Of a DNA stretch of 64,000 nucleotides, positions 61,601 through 64,000 are shown in pieces. The notes under the pieces were generated by a model. It worked only from the letters and a program-made list of their open reading frames with translations. It was not told the origin of the DNA and ran no database searches. The stretch is from positions 23,066,846-23,130,845 of the forward strand of contig NC_088779.1 of assembly GCF_954871325.1 (NCBI RefSeq). The letters are read 5' to 3'. The number at the start of each line of letters is the position of its first letter. Within the stretch, counting starts at the first letter, position 1. This DNA comes from Gordionus sp. m RMFG-2023. Its lineage: Eukaryota > Nematomorpha > Gordioida > Chordodea > Parachordodidae. Both the position numbers and the translations under genes were made by a program.

Positions 61601-62474
61601 GTTGCTCTTTCTTACATATTTTTTAGCTAATGTTAATGTAACCAATTTTATTAAAATAATTCTATTCTTAAAATAAAATAAATCAGTAAATTTAAAAATA
61701 AAACAATCTTGAAATGGCTTGATGTACTGTGGTTAAAGGGATCAATTTTTTAGAAAAGGCTAACCCAATATATTGCCCAAATATATTTCGCTTGTTGAAG
61801 ATTTTGGTGAAAGATGACAGAAAGGTTTGGACAAACGAATCGAGACTTGCTTAAAATAATTTTATACTTAAAGGGTATGACTTAATGCGAATAGTAGTTT
61901 TTTGGCTCCTTGACAAATTAAATCCTGCGTCGGGCCTTTTTTAGCTAATTCATTACACTAGAAGCTCATTATTTATTCAAAAGTTTATTTAGTCTTAATT
62001 TTTAGCTTCTATTTATAAGTGAAGTAGATCTGGCATTTGTTAATGATTTAAGAGACATCGCGAATAAAATTAAATATTAGTTTTTTATTAAGGGAAGTGA
62101 GGAATCGAAATTTAAAAAAATTGGCGGGATCAGCCATTGACATTGTTTTTAAAAAATCGTTGGTATCGGCCGACACCGTTGACATCAGGCAAAGATGTTG
62201 AAGCCGTTTCCTAATTTGGCACCCAAAGTAGAAGTGATTGATTTCAGTTACATATTTCAAGAAGTTGTAATTAGGGCTGCGCCAACCTTATCAATATACA
62301 ATATTTTTTTTAAAATAATTATAAAACATTATTTTTGCATAAAGGCTTTACGAACCTAGACAGTCTGCCTGCCTCAAATCAGACCCCGAAGAGATGTGTC
62401 ACGAATTATATGACAAAAACGCGTTTTATGGAATCCTTAGATCCGAAATTTGTTCGAGAAATTGTAAATTATAA
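55665..62474 (+). CDS. CULT-domain protein, cereblon-like, C-terminal three exons
   Basis: Exons 55665-55879, 61322-61401 and 62345-62474 (TAA); phases agree at both junctions. The protein piece begins SYVCRQCGNIVLTI and continues through NILVQKFINPENIPLYLI, then FTHVPVFCKKCRKHLGW. The Trp codon is split across the second intron. DKNAFYGILRSEICSR follows. The two CxxC pairs (CRQC, CKKC), the HLGW and the FYGILRS segment match the CULT domain of cereblon (CKIC, SHIGW, KFWGLTRS). Of cereblon's three cage tryptophans only the last is kept by my alignment; the other two positions read Phe and His. Spacing between the CxxC pairs is 81 residues against about 64 in human. In cereblon this domain recognises degrons for a CUL4-DDB1 ligase. 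Upstream exons, including any LON domain, were not found, so a CULT-only protein is possible. Confidence 0.6.
56444..56712. mobile_element. GC-rich MITE, copy in the CULT-gene intron
   Basis: Begins CAGAGACCTGCAAGCCCGG and shows four or five GGCCGGGCCAGGCC-type blocks separated by A/T runs. The right terminal repeat is lost. Confidence 0.7.
56912..57950 (-). mobile_element. hAT element, right end lost
   Basis: Left end CAGAGTTGTTAATGCTCC is the same 12-mer as the 21965 element, but with a different subterminal motif: GCTAGCTCCCGCTC/GGAGCTAGC repeats at both sides (56940-57060 and 57825-57945). The minus strand encodes a dimerisation domain at about 57180-57275 (SSAPGERLFSIAKEVLGEKR, then GCLLDSNLENLLLL). 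No target duplication was found. Confidence 0.75.
58147..59164 (+). mobile_element. hAT element, 1018 bp, 8-bp target duplication
   Basis: Ends TAGTGATATTAAGG and TTTTAACATCACTA, flanked by identical TTATTTAT (58139-58146 and 59165-59172). Subterminal palindromes GTAACTAGTTAC repeat about seven times at each side. The plus strand holds the C-terminal half of an hAT transposase: NIIAAILHLLFKTDWPWI near 58465, and further on, in a shifted frame, SSAPVERLFSLGKLIFGDKR with LLLKANKHLL (about 58690-58815). The N-terminal half is absent. Non-autonomous. Confidence 0.92.
59173..59636. other. Intronic spacer, no feature recognised
   Basis: AT-rich sequence within the large CULT-gene intron. A few GC-richer words near 59420-59470 may be repeat scraps. 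Confidence 0.35.
59637..60590 (-). mobile_element. hAT element C, deleted relative of A and B
   Basis: Left end CAGGCTCGTACGCAAGAATT matches the 3' end of elements A/B. The sequence then follows their 3' part (TTGGGATTGAGTTAATTTTT, then a reverse-complement dimerisation-domain scrap near 60170-60230). It ends at a G/C-run and CACGGCTATG near 60560-60590, resembling the A/B 5' end. Much of the transposase is deleted and no target duplication was found. The GC-rich MITE is not visible at the matching site, though this stretch is too decayed to be certain. Confidence 0.65.
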
Positions 62475-64000
62475 ATTAAGAAAGAGAAAAAAAATTACTA
62501 ATTAATTGACAGAATTAAGTTAACCTTATATAAAAAATCAATAGTTCCTCAAGAAATATAATATAAAACAATGGCATCGCTAGGGACTATACTTGTATAA
62601 TGGCCTATTTTTTTAGGCTAAAGCATATAATAACTCAATTATTCATTTTAAGGCTAAGCCTTAATCATTTGTTGTTAAGCTAAGCTCGGCCGCAAACCTT
62701 GCATTCACATTTAGCGTGACTTCGCGAATTCGCCGATATTTTGGATACTTCTCCACGAATTCACGCTAACTTGAATGCAGGGTTGATCCTTTTTTTGTTG
62801 GCTCGAACTAGGCCTAAATAATCTTTGACCCAAGATTCACTTTCATCATTACCACTTTTTCAGGCTATGACCTCTTATTTTAGGTTAAGCATAGTCAGCC
62901 ATCAATATAGTCAAGTCATAGACTTTTCCAGTTGGGAGTAAGAGGAAATTTGCCTGTTCTTCTATTATTTTAAACCAATAAAAATGTCCCCCCTCTCCCT
63001 CAAAAATATATACAGTATTTTAAAGACTTCTAATAAAATTTATAGGAAAAATATCAACCTAATTGTGTCCCTTCCCCTAGCTATGAGTCTAATAATTCAA
63101 TTCTTCTAAATTTAATTTGTTGGTAGATTGGTAATAAGTGGATCTGCTCCATAGTTTAAAACTGCCCTATGTGTCTGCAAACCTGAGGATGTCTGTTACG
63201 CCTCTGAATAAAACCCTCCAAAAAATTGCATCTAATATATCTTGGAAATTTTTTTAGATACCTTTTTAAGCCATAAGACATATTTGAAGAGTATCTTTTA
63301 ACAAATCTGCTGAAATTAACAAATGCTTCAAGTATCCTTAATTGGTTTCTCTTTAAATATGCTCAATAAATCTTTTTTTTAAAATTATTCCTTAAAACAA
63401 ATTGATTTCCCCGGACAATTTTTTTTTTTTCATAAAGTATGACCACCTTACACATTATTTTAGAATAAATTATTAATATAAATATAGATATATATAATTC
63501 GTCGATTTCTAAACAATACTGTTTATCCATTTATAATAGCTTTCTCTAAACAGCCTAAAACGAAAGAGATTTAGGTTTACATAGACAACATATCTTTGTG
63601 ACTCCTTCCAAGCCAAAATTATATATTTAATGGACCAACTTAAAAAAAACCAGGTTGACCTAGTTCAAAATCAATTTAGCCAGAACAGGACATGGATTAA
63701 AGACTAAATAAGAATTGAATACAATTAATATAAGAAAAATTAATAATTTTTTTTATTTATCAATGATTTAAAAAAATAAATATTAGATGCAGATTCTTTG
63801 ATCATTTACCGCCAACACTTGTGATCAATGGGCTAGCGTATTGCTTCATTATGATCATTTATATTTTTATGCATTTCATTTAATAAGTAATTTGGTATTT
63901 AATCTTCGTATAATAAATTCATAGAAATTCACAACATTTTTTTAAAATATATACATATTTTTTAAAAAATATACAATGATCGAATGCAATTTTACACTTG
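62475..64000. other. Downstream of the CULT gene, repeats only
   Basis: No gene was recognised. Contains the small palindromic MITE at 62703-62785 and, at about 62985-63200, a C-rich repeat (CCCCCCTCTCCCTCAAAAAT) similar in style to the 15098 MITE family. Confidence 0.4.
62703..62785. mobile_element. ~83-bp palindromic MITE, Harbinger-like
   Basis: Inverted ends CCTTGCATTCACATTTAGCG and CGCTAACTTGAATGCAGGG around CGCGAATTCGCCG. Same design as 28738-28812 and 46148-46252, but without a clear TAA duplication. Confidence 0.6.

Noticed and set aside
1-64000. CRISPR arrays, rRNA, tRNA genes, bacterial operon signals
   Set aside because: None found; the repeats present are tandem or inverted transposon repeats without the regular spacers of CRISPR, and the genes are spliced eukaryotic genes.

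Overview
The window looks like one contig of a very AT-rich eukaryotic nuclear genome, most likely a metazoan. Spliced host genes lie in a dense field of DNA transposons, mostly hAT with some PIF/Harbinger-like, Tc1/IS630-like and possibly MULE-like copies, plus one LINE and one old Ty3/gypsy copy. Host introns are either tiny (39-42 nt in FCSK) or swollen to several kb by elements. The species cannot be named from the sequence.

Layout. Positions 480-3730 hold a broken Ty3/gypsy element (minus strand). Positions 5770-10299 hold a 4.5-kb composite transposon with 8-bp target duplications, two opposed tandem-repeat arrays and an IS630/Tc1-type transposase. It ends 148 bp upstream of a host start codon. 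Positions 10448-36418 (plus) carry a gene of about 23 exons for L-fucokinase (FCSK), reconstructed with matching intron phases at nearly every junction. Its introns hold a LINE, two hAT elements with clear target duplications (one with a nested MITE), a third degraded hAT copy, several MITEs, a microsatellite and a hairpin. Positions 36419-41500 hold no gene I can recognise. Positions 41524-45074 hold one hAT element with a second copy of the same family inserted in the opposite direction; both carry the same older GC-rich MITE inside the transposase. Position 45600 may start a further host gene. Positions 49840-51747 and 53642-55589 are further hAT copies; the latter contains a Harbinger-like element encoding a MADF-domain protein. 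Positions 55665-62474 (plus) hold the last three exons of a CULT-domain (cereblon-like) gene whose first intron seen here carries four more elements.

How the genes relate. FCSK salvages free L-fucose to fucose-1-phosphate for GDP-fucose synthesis. The CULT protein would be a substrate receptor of a CUL4-DDB1 type E3 ligase if it is a true cereblon. There is no sign that the two are functionally linked. The strongest novelty is in transposon architecture: shared terminal 12-mers with family-specific palindromic subterminal repeats, nested insertions datable by target duplications, and a MITE that hitch-hiked inside a mobilised hAT copy.
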